64,000 nt of DNA, from the NCBI GenBank assembly GCA_016758965.1, contig JAEPRB010000028.1:186001-250000 (forward strand), given 5' to 3'. The position numbers and the translations under genes were made by a program. The notes below the pieces were generated by a model. That model was given only the letters and a program-made list of their open reading frames with translations. It was not told where the DNA came from and did no database searches. This stretch comes from Circinella minor (taxonomy: Eukaryota > Mucoromycota > Mucoromycetes > Mucorales > Lichtheimiaceae). Positions 38,266 to 50,476 of this stretch are shown one piece after another. Position 1 is the stretch's first letter, and each line of letters begins with the position of its first letter.

Positions 38266-40468
38266 TTGCTCTCTCTACCTTTTATGTATAATTTTATTTT
38301 TCTTTCTTTCTATGATTTGCGCATGTAATGACAATGTTAACAGCTTATACAACACAAATAAGGTGTGGCACTTGTTTATATATATATATCTATGTATGTG
38401 TATTATTTATACCCCCTCCCCCAAAAAAAACCCTTTAAATTGACTATGATAGAACCTTCTTATATGAATTGTTTGCTTTTTCTTTTCTTTTTTCTAATTG
38501 TAATAAAAAATTATAATAATATGACATTATTTCAAACAAAAAAAAAACATGCATAAGAATGAATACGTAATTAATATTTTTATATCATCATTTTATAAAT
38601 TGTATTAGTAAATTCATGCTTGATCAAAAACTTCTTTTTTAATTTTTACTTATCCCCGCACTTTGTTGGGGGAGAAGAAAAAACGTGTCATTTGGGTGAT
38701 ATAAAGTGTTCCTCGTTTTTATTTGTTCTCTAGCTTTTAGCTCAATCAGCCAGTTTAGTAACAACTGAGTGACACATACCAAATATGAAAAAATGCGTGA
38801 TTTTTTTTGTTTGTCTAATATGTTGTTGTTTTCTATGGTCGGTTTCTTTTATTAGATTCATAACATAATGCTACTTTCTTCTCGGAAAAAAAAAGATGTA
38901 AATGATATTTTGAAACAAATAATAAGGAAAAGAGTCTAGAATGATCTTCTAAGTAGTATATTATATAGATTGAACAACATACTTATCTGCTAATGTTTAA
39001 AAGTACAATTCACTTTTGAATGTACATATACTTTATAATATATTTCATCATAAATAGGATAGTCCCCAAAGATAAATTACTACGTATTGCAAGTAAAGAT
39101 CGTAGCCGATCCTTGTTTGTTGTATTAAAAAAGTACTTTCATACAAAAAAAACAACAACAACAATGTTTAAAATATTTGGTTCTAATATTCATACTGGCA
39201 TTTTTTATATTTAAACCATCAATACAAATATTATTCATAGTACGAATTTACTACCCTAATATTATACGGTAAATAGTAATACGTATAATATTTTACAATA
39301 CGTATAATGGCATTTTCAGTGGTCAAAAAAAATCGATCTCAAAATTTATATGCATTATAATAAATGATATAGATTATTTATATATTACAACTAAACTAAA
39401 ACAAATACATGGCTCAGAAGAAGAAGTTTCTTTTTATGTAAACAATTCCCTCGGATCAAAATGTGCCTTCTTTTCACCTTTGCTGATTCCTATTAATTTC
39501 AGTTTCAGAAAGTAAGTAGTTCACCAGGATATTGGTTTCTCTTTTGTTCTGTAATATATGCATAATGTAGCTTAATATGATAATGTAAAGAATTGTGTTG
39601 TTTATGCACATGGTTTTCTAACGAACCTTCTGTCTCCCCTATATAGATTTATGCATCTTACTTGGTAGATTATCAAGATTTTAGATTTTAATATCATATT
39701 TAAAAAATGACAACGTCATTTCAATATAGTAAAAAATAAATGATTTGAAAATGAGTAAATAAATACAGTAATACAATTAAAAAAATGAGATACTGATAAT
39801 TATATTTGTTATTAAGAGCATGACTTTGTTACAAGAAGAGTCAGGTACCAAGTATAGCATTTAATTGATAAGAAAATGTTAAAGAATACATTACTCAAAA
39901 AAAAAAATCGTTTGATTCCCACGATTGAAAGTATTAATGATAAGAGATAAACATCATTACGTAGTTAAGTAAAAGAGATATTAAAACATAATTAATTTGC
40001 AGGGACCCGTATTTTTTTTTTTTTGCATGACCAGCTGACTCATAGTAACAAAAGGCGTCGCTCTGTATTAAATAAGTTTTATGTTTCAGATGTTATTTGC
40101 TAAGGAATGTTATAAATTATAATATATTATATGTACCTCTTTATAATATTACAGAAAAACTACATCTTTTTTCTTTTTCACATTATTTTCATTTGATTTT
40201 TAAGCATTCTGACATATATATATATATAGCTTTTCAGTGACGATATTTTGAATAGTTCGATGATAAATTGAAGTCAAAAATGTAAGTAGTCGCTGTTTGT
40301 TTTTTATCACTGTGTAACAACGCGTGACCAATGACACCCCATTCGTGATACCTCCGGAAAGATGAGTTTTATCTGATAGTCTATTTTATTTTTTCCACTT
40401 CTCTTCCCCTTTTTCTATATTTTTTATTTTCCCTTTTTACTTTTATCACATATATATAATCTACCAAT
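38266..40468. other. 2.2-kb non-coding stretch
   Basis: AT-rich, with a TTTTATATAT stretch and an A-rich 3' region just after the small gene. No ORF has plausible composition or splice context. The last 100 bp before 40469 is pyrimidine-rich, consistent with the bleomycin hydrolase promoter. Confidence 0.5.
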
Positions 40469-42293
40469 ATGGGTGCTCAGTCCTCTAAAGATAGTCGCAA
40501 AAGTGTGAGTTTTGATGAAAAACGTGCTCATGCATCTGCAGCCGCTGAAATTCAAGAAGCTTATTTTACCGCCAACCGTACTTCATCCTCTTCCCAACTT
40601 TATTTAGCAGAAACATTAGAATGTCTTGGTTTGGATGATGATCAAATCAGGGACCGTTATGCACCTGTTACTACTGAAAGTTTAACAAAATATTCAAAAG
40701 ATTTTTGGAAAGAACCGAAAAATAAATTGGCCCTGAATGCTGTGGTAGGCCATGACCCTTCTCAAGTATTGGTGAATCGAAGCCAAGCCGTCCGTGAAAA
40801 CCATATCTTTAATGTTAAAATCGACCCCGAAGGTTCGGCCACCAACCAACGATCTTCTGGTCGATGTTGGTTATTTGCTGGCACCAATGTATTACGATTG
40901 GCTGTTATTGAACGGTATCAACTTAAAGATGACTTTGAACTTTCACAAAGTTATTTATATTTCTATGGTAAGAAAACAAACAAAAAGGAAAAAGAAATGA
41001 TAATGCATAATGCATAACGGTGCTCTTTCCTTTTTTTTTTTTATATTGACTTGAAATATTTGTATAGATAAATTGGAAAAGTCTAATTGGTTTTTGGAAA
41101 ACATGATTGACTTGGCTGATAAGGATATTGACGATCGCGTTGTACAGTACTTATTGAGTGATCCTGTCAGTGATGGTGGACAATGGGATATGTTTGTTAA
41201 TCTTGTTCAAAAATATGGTGTTGTGCCAAAGTCCGTCTTTCCTGAGACTTATTCATCATCCAACTCTGGTCGATTAAATAAATTAGTGGTGGTCAAATTG
41301 CGTGAATTTGCTTCCCAAATTCGTAAAGCCCTTGATGATGGTGTTTCTACAAGTACTGTTCGTGTCCTCAAGGAACAAATGATGGAAGAAATTTACCGTA
41401 TTCTTGTTATTTGTCTTGGTGAACCTCCATCTACATTTGATTGGGAAGCTAACGATAAAAATAACAAGTTTATTGGTGTACGTAATTTAACACCAGTCAA
41501 GTTTTTCAAAGAACATGTTAAATATCCGGTAAATATTACAACTAGTTTAATCTTTATTATAATGATAATCCAATGGAGGCCAAGATTTTCTTGGAATTAA
41601 AATATAAGAAATTACTGATACAAATGCGGTAAATCATTCCATATTTAGATCGCTAAAACCTTGTCCCTTATCAATGATCCCCGCAATCCTTATGAAAAAT
41701 TATATACAGTTAGTCGTCTTGGAAATATTGTTGGTGGTGGTCCCATCCGCTATGTTAACACCCAAGCTGAAACCTTGAAGAAACTTGCTATTAATGTATT
41801 GAAATCTGGGCGTCCAGTATGGTTTGGTTGTGATGTCGGACAATCCTCTTCTTCTGCCATTGGTGCTATGGATACCAAAATTTTTGATTATGAATTAGCA
41901 TTCAATGTTACTTTTGGTTTAACTAAGAAACAACGTTTGCTATATGGTGAAAGTTTAATGACACATGCCATGGTATTTACTGGTGTACATTTGGATGAAA
42001 ACGGTACTCCAATTCGTTGGCGCGTGGAGAACTCTTGGGGTGAAAATAGCGGTGATCATGGTTATTGGATCATGAGCGATGCATGGTTTTCTGAATTTGT
42101 TTATCAGGTTTGTCATACTCTTATTTTGTATACGTGATCTACAAGGTTTTTTTTTCGTATACTAAATGGATTTTTTTTATAGATTGTACTTAACAAGGAT
42201 GACGTGCCACGCAAACTCAGTGACCTTTTGAATACTGATCCTACTGTTCTTCCAGCATATGATCCTATGGGCTCTCTTGCTTCACCTCATTGA
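40469..42293 (+). CDS. blh1: Bleomycin hydrolase (C1B cysteine aminopeptidase)
   Basis: A hexameric papain-fold aminopeptidase that hydrolyses peptides, bleomycin and homocysteine thiolactone; the yeast homologue is Lap3/Blh1/Gal6. Exons 40469-40967, 41068-41528, 41649-42107 and 42183-42293 close in frame to 509 residues. The catalytic triad is visible: Cys133 (SSGRCWLFAG), His426 (MTHAMVFTGV) and Asn448 (VENSWGENSG). NQRSSGRCWLFA, SDPVSDGGQWDMFVNLVQKYGVVPK, FDYELAFNVTFGLTKKQRL and YWIMSDAWFSEFVYQ are family landmarks. The protein begins MGAQSSKDS, a good N-myristoylation consensus, and has a ~60-residue polar N-terminal extension. The C-terminus ends PMGSLASPH, a few residues past the usual end. 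In yeast this tail is trimmed and reaches the active site. Confidence 0.93.
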
Positions 42294-43885
42294 ACTTGTA
42301 ATAAATCGGTACTATTTACTGGGCGTTGATAATACTACATATATAAATAAATATAAATATTATACATAAAGTGCAAATAAATAAGTACTCTTTCTTTTTT
42401 TTTGTGTAATATAAACTTGCTCACGTGATATCATGTGGTGTCTCCCATGGATCACGACTGAAACTTATACAAACATCTTGATATTTGTCTGACAAAATGT
42501 AAAAGTTCTTCTAATCCGCTGATAAATTAAGCCAACGCACAAGTTTTAAAATACATGCTATCACTCTTCTTCTCCTATTCAAAAACTATCTAATGAGTAA
42601 TTCACTCATTTTATTAACTAACAAGTGATTTTATGAACAAAGCTTGAATTATGAGTAATTATTTTACTTACGTATGAAATAATATTAATGTATCGATAAT
42701 AATAAGGAAGGGTGATTATTACTGAGAGAAACTGTAGCGTTTTTAATGTTTTTTATGATTGTTCAACTTTTCTCATAATGAATTTGATTCTGAGGATATA
42801 CAAAAATGCGATGGCAAAAAATTCTTTACTTAAAAGCTCAATACATACAGTACGTACCTGGTATATATTGACTTAGCGATAGAGTTGTTACTAAGTCGAC
42901 TTTAAATATGGAGCGAGCTGTCAGCCTCTTTGACACGCTGATTAAATCTACAAAAGTACCAAGTGTTAATACTGGGAATCAACTAACAATGATAGCAGTC
43001 AATCGATTTCAGAACAGATAACTAATGATAACAACGATATGCACAACATCAGAGACAATGGGGTTTTTTTAATGACATAAATAATGAGTTAGAACAATTG
43101 TGGGGCCTCATTTGGCCAAGTCATTAACAGACATGTTTCTTAATGCTTATAAATAGATGCGTTACGTTCGCAGCGCTTTTGGGCTCGCGTACGCAAAATA
43201 AAAGCAAGTTCACTACCTTCTCTGAATAAGGATATCACCATCGCAACTGTAAACTTCCACCTGATTCTGAGGTTTTTAAAGCTCAACTTACCGGTCGACA
43301 AAAATGCATATCGAGGTATATGTAGTGAGGATAACAGTGGGATGAAAACTTTCTTTGGCAAAGCAATTCTTTTATTTAGTCATCAATACATGTGTAAGTA
43401 TATACGTAATAGTAACAATATATTTTACTCGTCCGTTTTTTATTAATAACAAGCATTATCAAAAAATAAACTGAGACACAGTAGTTGTTATGTTTGGTGA
43501 TTCTGGATCAAGGAACACGACTGACGGAATATGGATACCCTTGTAGAAAGACAGGACACGGTTCAATTGATCAATTATATGTTTGTGACGTTCCAGAAAT
43601 TGTTTGTTCGGTTTAAATTTTGGCGTCAACGAAAGAGAACTTATTTTATTATGTGTACGAGGATATGATGAAGGAGCCAATTGTTCTAGGAGAAATTAAA
43701 AGATTATAAATAAATATAGTGGAACTATACATCATTTTTTTTAGGAAATCTAAGTAGTCTGGATAAACCAGTACATTCTTTTAGTCAGCAGTTAGTATCT
43801 GTGAGTGATCATTGGTGCATGCCATTGATAAAAACCGGGCGTAACAGACGTTTACAGAAAACAGACATAACTGATGAGCACAGGT

Positions 43886-44093
43886 AATCTCTGTTCGGAA
43901 CAGAAGTTCACAGGGATTCACAAGGATTCACAGAGTTCGATCTGCTCTAAACTGTTCTCATCTGTGAATCTTTGTTCGGAACAGAGGTTCACCAAAAAGC
44001 ACAGGGGGGATTCACAGAGTTCAATCTGTTCCGGACTGTTCCTGTGAATCTCTGTTCGGAACAGAAATTTACAGGGATTCACAGTTCAATTTT
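43886..44093. repeat. ~80-bp tandem repeat, about 2.6 copies, made of inverted sub-repeats
   Basis: Copies start near 43886, 43967 and 44047. Each opens with AATCTCTGTTCGGAACAGA or a close variant and contains GGATTCACAGAGTTC. The first two copies run on through ATCTGTTCC-like and CTGTTC and end with CTGTG. The motif TCTGTTCGGAACAGA is itself a near-perfect palindrome. GATTCACAG and CTGTGAATC occur in opposite orientations within each unit, so each can fold on itself. Copies differ by point changes and small indels, so they are not very recent. Confidence 0.85.
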
Positions 44094-44437
44094 ATTGACG
44101 TGTAAGCTTTTTCCGTGTACAATTATCTACGCTTAACACATACAATCAAAGTTTTGTGCTTTTTCAAAACTTATTTGAAGTAATATGTTATTCAACTGAA
44201 TATATTTTTTACTCGTTAAATGGGCATAATTCACTCCTTGTATCGTCAGCTATATATATTCGACCAAACCTGAATATAAATACACTATCCTACACGCGCA
44301 ATCACAAACAAGTACCTAAGTGTTTTATCATTTCTGTCTTCAATTCTTATCTTTTTTTTTCTTCTTCCCTACCTCTCTAATAATTCTATCTTAACTAAAT
44401 TTGATTTTTTCGCTGCTGGGGTTTTTTTCTGTTAACT

Positions 44438-44482
44438 CTTTCTATTTCTATTTCTATTTCTATTTCTATTTCTATTTCTATA
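44438..44482. repeat. (TTTCTA)n hexanucleotide microsatellite
   Basis: About seven perfect TTTCTA units, followed directly by a short (GTATAT)n-like run. Intergenic. Confidence 0.9.
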
Positions 44483-47400
44483 GGTATATGTATATGTATT
44501 TTTTTAATGTACCGCAAGTAAGTGATCATATGGCCAGAGGCATCGATTAATTCAATATCTCATTTAATAAAATTATAAAGTCTTACCCTATAATAGCAAT
44601 GGTACCCAACACTTCAGGTCATCATCAATATTTTTTTATGAAACAACAAAAGCTACTGATATTTGCACGTAGTCTACAAGAATAGCATTAATCATTACAC
44701 GAACACTTTCGAATTTCAGCTGTTCCATGTTTCAGAACTACAACTTACAAATAAAGCTTTTCAATAATTGTATATTATTGGGTCAGCTTTGATCACACTA
44801 ATTTATTATCAAGTCTTATTCGTGGTTATACTGCATACAGAAGTAAGTAGTTAATGCATTTTTTTTTGTTGCAGAGATACTATTGCGCATACCACCACAA
44901 TAAATTGTAGTAATAAAAAGAGCAACTTTTCATACTCCATCATGATCGACCATGCTAATCTTTTCGAGTGAAAGTTCGTAGCAACTCATTGAATATATTG
45001 GTAAAAGCAAGGCTAATAATGTTTAAATGCATCATTTCATGTTTATACGTATCATTCTGCCAATCTTTTTATATTCATTTTCGCTTATCAGAAGTCGTAT
45101 ATAAAGAAGAATATACCATGTATAATAAAATAAAAAATCTTATCATTTTTAGCATTCTTACAGCTATAATATCTCATCATATTTCTTTTCCTGGTGATTT
45201 AAGATTTAAATATATAAAAAGCAAACTTTTAAAAGCATGGTATAAGTTCTCACTGGTTTTAATTATTGCCTACGATAGTCTCTTGGTTAACCAATATGTA
45301 ATAAATAACATTCAAAAACTATGATATCTTTTACGTCAACCAGAATATCCGGAGTAACAACGTCTTTAAAACGTGTATGTAATCAAATACCATGGTTGTG
45401 GTTGGAAGATAATATTCCTATTATCATGTAAGATGAACTTTCCAGTGGGAAACTATTGATTATCAGTTGACCACTTTGTATATTACGAGGCTTAAGAACA
45501 AAATGAATTTCCGCCCCATTTGTTAATTGATAGTGTTTTACTCGTATGTATTCCGAATATGACAGTATTGACATGTTAAAATAATGCTCGCTTTTCTCCA
45601 AAAAGGCCTAAGAGTAATCTTGTTAACTCATGTACACCTGAGAGATCTGAATGCAAGAGGAGATAGCGCCTTTTTGCGGAGTGGATTACATGATTTACAA
45701 GCTGCTGAATAAAGCCTAATAGCAAGAAGAGAGCTACAAGTCAAATGGATCTAAATCCAGTAAAAAACTTCTATATGTTGCACATATGCCAAAATTGTGA
45801 AACGAGCGACTTTATTATTTTGTTTATTTATATGTAAAAGAGCGAATGGATGATAATAAAAAATATGTCGTAATTCATCATCATGGTTCGTTTATTTTTA
45901 TCTGAGAAAAAAAAAACTAATACTTTACATCCTTATACGTATGTCTCCACAGCCTCATCATACGAACTTTAACCAGCTGAATTTTTTTTCTCGCCCTATA
46001 CCAAAAAAAAAAAGTTGTGTCGCTGTTCACATTTTTTTGCAATTTGTAGTGGTGATACTTGTCAATCTTTCTGTGTTACGACGTTTAATGTGACACTTTT
46101 GTTCTTTTCGTAAAAGCAACATAAAATAAAACGATCATTTTTTTTTGGAATGTACTTCTTGATGGCCAGAATTTTCTTCCACATGGTCTCGTGCTTATTT
46201 GCTTTTTTTAAAGCCCAGAACTTTTTTTTTCTGTCCCGCTTCACCGGACCAATATAGAACAGTTTTTTATGTGGGTGCTTTTGATGATGATTGCAGAATA
46301 TTTTCTGACGCCATTCAGGTACGTACAACAATCAATAAGATGATCGACTCTTTTTCAACAATGTAAAAGTTGTCATTTCGAACTAATATATCCAGTATAT
46401 TTCAATTCCCGAGAAAGCAAGTTTACTCTCTTCAAAGCAGCATTAAAGCACTATCACCATCATCATCAACTATTAAGCAAGTAAAAAAGAAAAAATGAGG
46501 AACGGAGAATTTCAAATTAATCTTGTTAAAATCTCCCACGAATAACAATAAAAGAGTAATCGCATTATGCGTCAATTTTATAAAAAAAAAACATGAGGGG
46601 TTTTTAAAGTAGTACGGGCATTACCATGACTATATTATTGAACAGAGAAAATTCGATCATCATCGGATTAGTCGAATTAAATGTGCCCACATTATTATCT
46701 AACCAGCACACCAACATATATCTTTTGTGCGCATGAATGCCAAGAGAGCCAATTGAAAAATAAATGTTATTGATAGATATACATTATTTTCAAGTGGTAT
46801 TGTGCTACTCAGTAACAAAGAGTAACATAAACAAAGAATTTGATGGAAAATCAGAAAAAAGCACCTTTGTTTCATAGCAAGAAATTTTGAAGTTGATCAT
46901 TTATCAAATATGATCAATTAATGCCAAACATCAGATTCGCACAATATTTGCCTGTTAGAAAAAATACTCTCTGTTCACACATAAGCAGTTTTTATAGACT
47001 ACATAGTATACCAACTCATTTTCATCTAATTCACCAAACCTTGTGAGAAGAAAAGAAGAAGGAGATACACTTCCTGGTGCCTTACCCATATAAGGTACGT
47101 ACCATTTAAAGTTCGATTTTTGAGAAGTCAAAAGAAGTATTAATGTCACACACTCCGATCTGGAAGGTTCCATTTCTATTATATATGACAGTTTGTTTTT
47201 TTTTTGTGAAAAATCCATTATAATTTTTCCGAAAAAGCGCTAAACAAGGAGCATCCGGGACCCCATGCAAAGTTACATATGTTATCTACCTAACACGAAA
47301 AACAGAACTGGGTAACTCCGAGTTATGATATATAATATTTAGTAAAGCGAAAATAAAATAAAAAAATAATAATAATACAGAAATGTGTACCGATCATCCG

Positions 47401-48320
47401 CTACTTTTTTTTTTGGTACCTGAAATAATAGATTTTAAACTATTTCCTCACACTTTTTATTTTACGTGAGCTGCATAATAAACGGGGTATGGAATTGTTA
47501 CATCTACTTACATATACTGCAAAGGCTTTGATCAATTCTTGCAGTATAAGTCAAGCGTTGGGAGAAGTATGTGTCGAATTTCAAACCACGACGAAATTCA
47601 TCCAAATCTTTGGGTTAATTATGACGACGTTATAATCTTGTGTAAGGAAGAAAAAAAAGGCGCAATTAGGTTTCGGGAGAAATTATGTTCCGTTATAAGA
47701 AAACATTCTATAGCATAGTGTTATGCATATATTATTAGGTTTCTGTATAATTATTCATTTTGTTCTTGGCGGTTCAAAGTGGACCGGGGACCGTTTACTT
47801 TTTTAAAACTCTCAATTTGCATTTAACTAGTACCCGTGACTAATAAATTTGACAAGGAAAAAAAAATAGTATCAACTTTTCATTTTCTCATAATATAATA
47901 CTAAACACAAGACATAGGACACATGATTATATATTGATCATATTCTAACAAAAGTGTAACATTTATTTATTTTTGTTTTCTTGTTGAATAATGATTGATA
48001 AGATGAAAGACAAGATGGTTTTACCAGCCAATCAAAAACTTTAGAGGTCTGTGCTCCGGGAAAAATATATTAGCACAATTCTGGTAATCGATGACGTTTG
48101 TCCATCAAGGTTTACTATTAAAAGCTCTATTTTAACCAACTTCTTTTAAAAGTAATTAATGTTAGCGGTAGAATTTCTATGAAAAATTCAGACAGATTGG
48201 ATCCCGACAAAAAAGACATTTAAAGGGCCTTCTAGCAGCTTCATTTTCAAAGTTCTTTTTGTTTTTCGTTTTGAAACAGTATCTCTCTCTAACCTATTCT
48301 TATTTTGATTAATCATCAGC

Positions 48321-50476
48321 ATGGTGTCTAATAAGGAAATTAATAATAACGCTGCTGAACTTGATGGCATGCTCAAGCGTATGCATGAAATGGTCATCCA
48401 ACGTAAGTGTATTCTTCAATTATCAAATATTATCTTTGTAAGTAAAAGAACAGAAAGAACTAACTCGAATTTCAATTATCACTATAGATGTAAAGGAAGG
48501 TCAAGATTTGCATTCTGTTGTAAATTATCGATCGCCCTCTGAACTGTATAAGGCAGTTGACCTTGCTTTGCCGGAACTGGGTACCGGTGTGGATGGTAAA
48601 TAAATCATTATTGTTGGTGGTTACCTAGGATACAAATAAAGACCCATCACTAACAGGAAAAAAAATTACATCTACGCTTGATTTTGTTTATTATAGGCAC
48701 TTTTGACTTGATCAAAAAAACTCTTGACTATAGTGTCAATTCATGGAATCCTCGATTTATGGATAAGCTTTATGCTGGTACTAATCCCATTGGCGTCATC
48801 TCTGAATTTTTGCTTGGTGTTTTAAATGGCAATTGTCATGTATACCATGTTTCTCCCGTTTTAACTTTAATGGAAGTTGAAGTTACTAAAGCTGTTGGAC
48901 AATTACTCGGCATGGGTGAACATGCCAATGGTCTTTTCTGCCCTGGTGGTTCTGCTTCTAATTTATTGGCTATGGTCACCGCTCGTAACTACTTGTACCC
49001 TTCCATTAAGACCAGCGGTTATATTCCTCGTCCTTTCAACCCTACCGCTGATTATGGCAAGCTTAAGGTTTTCACTTCCGCTCATTGTCACTATAGTATT
49101 GATAAAGCTGCTCTTGTACTTGGTTTGGGCACGGATAGTATTGTTAAGGTTCCTACTAATGAAAAATGTCAAATGCGTGTTGATGAACTTGGTAAATATA
49201 TTATCAAACTTTTTTTTTGTGGGAAATAATTTTTGTGGGACATCCACCATATCTATTATACGGAGAATTAACCGGCTTCATTTCAAAAACGGTAGAACGG
49301 TTGATTCAAGAAAGTGTTGAACGTGGTGAAACACCATTTTTCATTAATGCTACTGCAGGAACAACTGTTATGGTAATATAAAACACTATATATTTATAAA
49401 TTATATTTCTTGTCTAGTGTTATATTTAAATTAATGTTTTATTTATTTCAAAAAAAAAATAGGGTGCATTCGATCCAATTCGAAGTATATCTACAATTGC
49501 TAAGAAGTACAACTGTTGGTTACATGTCGACGGATCATGGGGTGGTTCCGCCATCTTCTCCCAAACAGTCCGCGAAGAATTGGGCTGGCTTGACGGCTCT
49601 GGACAGGTAGGCAAAAAAAAAATTATAGGTTGGTTAGAAAAATCAAATTTTCTTTCCACCCTTCGATTTTTTATATAGAAAAAAGGCGGGTCAGCAAATA
49701 TATATTTGACCGATTGATGTAGTTTTTTACTGAATATTTCTACTTTATCATATTTTACCTTTGTATGTATCTATATGTATGTTCCATGTGTACTGCTTCA
49801 TCCACTTTCTCCATCGTCTGTTTTCCTTAAATCTTCACACCTTCACAATGAATAGGCTGATTCTTTTACCATGAACCCTCATAAACTTCTAGGTGTCCCG
49901 CTTCAATGCTCTATGGTTGTGAGTCCTCATGAAATGATCTTTCCCAAAGCAAATACCTTGGCTGCTGACTATTTGTTTCACGGTAACCCTTATGACCTTG
50001 GTGCTGGCACCATTGGTTGTGGCCGAAGACCTGATGCATTAAAAATTTTTTTGGCTTGGAAATTCTATGGCAGTGATGGATTGGGTCAGCGTATCGATCG
50101 TGCCCTCCAGGCTTCTGCTGATTTTACTGATCTTGTCCGAGAACGAAAGCAATTTGAACTTGTTGCTGATCCTAGCTTATTCTGCCAAGTATGTTTCTGG
50201 TATGTTCCCAAGGAGATTGAGGAACAGGTACAAACATGGAAAAAGGATCCCCAGGCTTGGAAAACCAAGATGACCCATGTCATCCATCTTTTGCATGAAC
50301 GAGTAAATCATTCCGGTGACTTTTTGGTGGACCATGCTCCTCTTGATAATTTGCCTCACTTTTTCCGTATAGTAATTAATGCGCCTACTGTGAACGTTCA
50401 TCGAGATTTGGGTGCTTTGTTGGATGCTATTGAAGATGCAAGTAAAAACATCACGTGGAATGAAATCTCTCTTTAA
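48321..50476 (+). CDS. Group II PLP decarboxylase, cysteine-sulfinate/glutamate decarboxylase-like
   Basis: A pyridoxal-phosphate amino-acid decarboxylase of the GAD/CSAD/GADL1 group. Exons 48321-48402, 48488-48595, 48697-49191, 49266-49372, 49463-49606 and 49856-50476 close in frame to 518 residues. The Schiff-base lysine is Lys322 in TMNPHKLLGVPLQCS. The ring-stacking His lies in TSAHCHYSIDKAALVLGLG, and the pyridine-nitrogen Asp in WLHVDGSWGG. FINATAGTTVMGAFDPI and GTIGCGRRPDALKIFLAWK are further family blocks. CHYSIDK resembles animal CSAD/GADL1 more than GAD (SHYSIKK). The substrate could therefore be cysteine sulfinate, aspartate or glutamate, feeding hypotaurine, beta-alanine or GABA respectively. 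No organelle-targeting peptide is evident, so it is probably cytosolic. The exon 4 acceptor at CGGAG is weak, but it is the only one I found that preserves frame and family sequence. Confidence 0.88.

Larger units (their letters stand above)
42294..48320. other. 6-kb gene-poor region
   Basis: The longest gene-free stretch of the window. It contains the ~80-bp tandem repeat (43886-44093), a TTTCTA microsatellite (44438-44482), and scattered ORFs of 70-120 codons on both strands (for example 43140-43361 minus, 44968-45324 plus, 45383-45601 minus, 46062-46331 minus). None shows a family motif, a good start context or splice partners. Transposon remnants are possible but I could not name any. Confidence 0.5.

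Noticed and set aside
44968..45324. 118-codon ORF in the gene desert
   Set aside because: Hydrophobic and Ile/Lys/Tyr-rich as expected by chance from AT-rich DNA; no recognised family.
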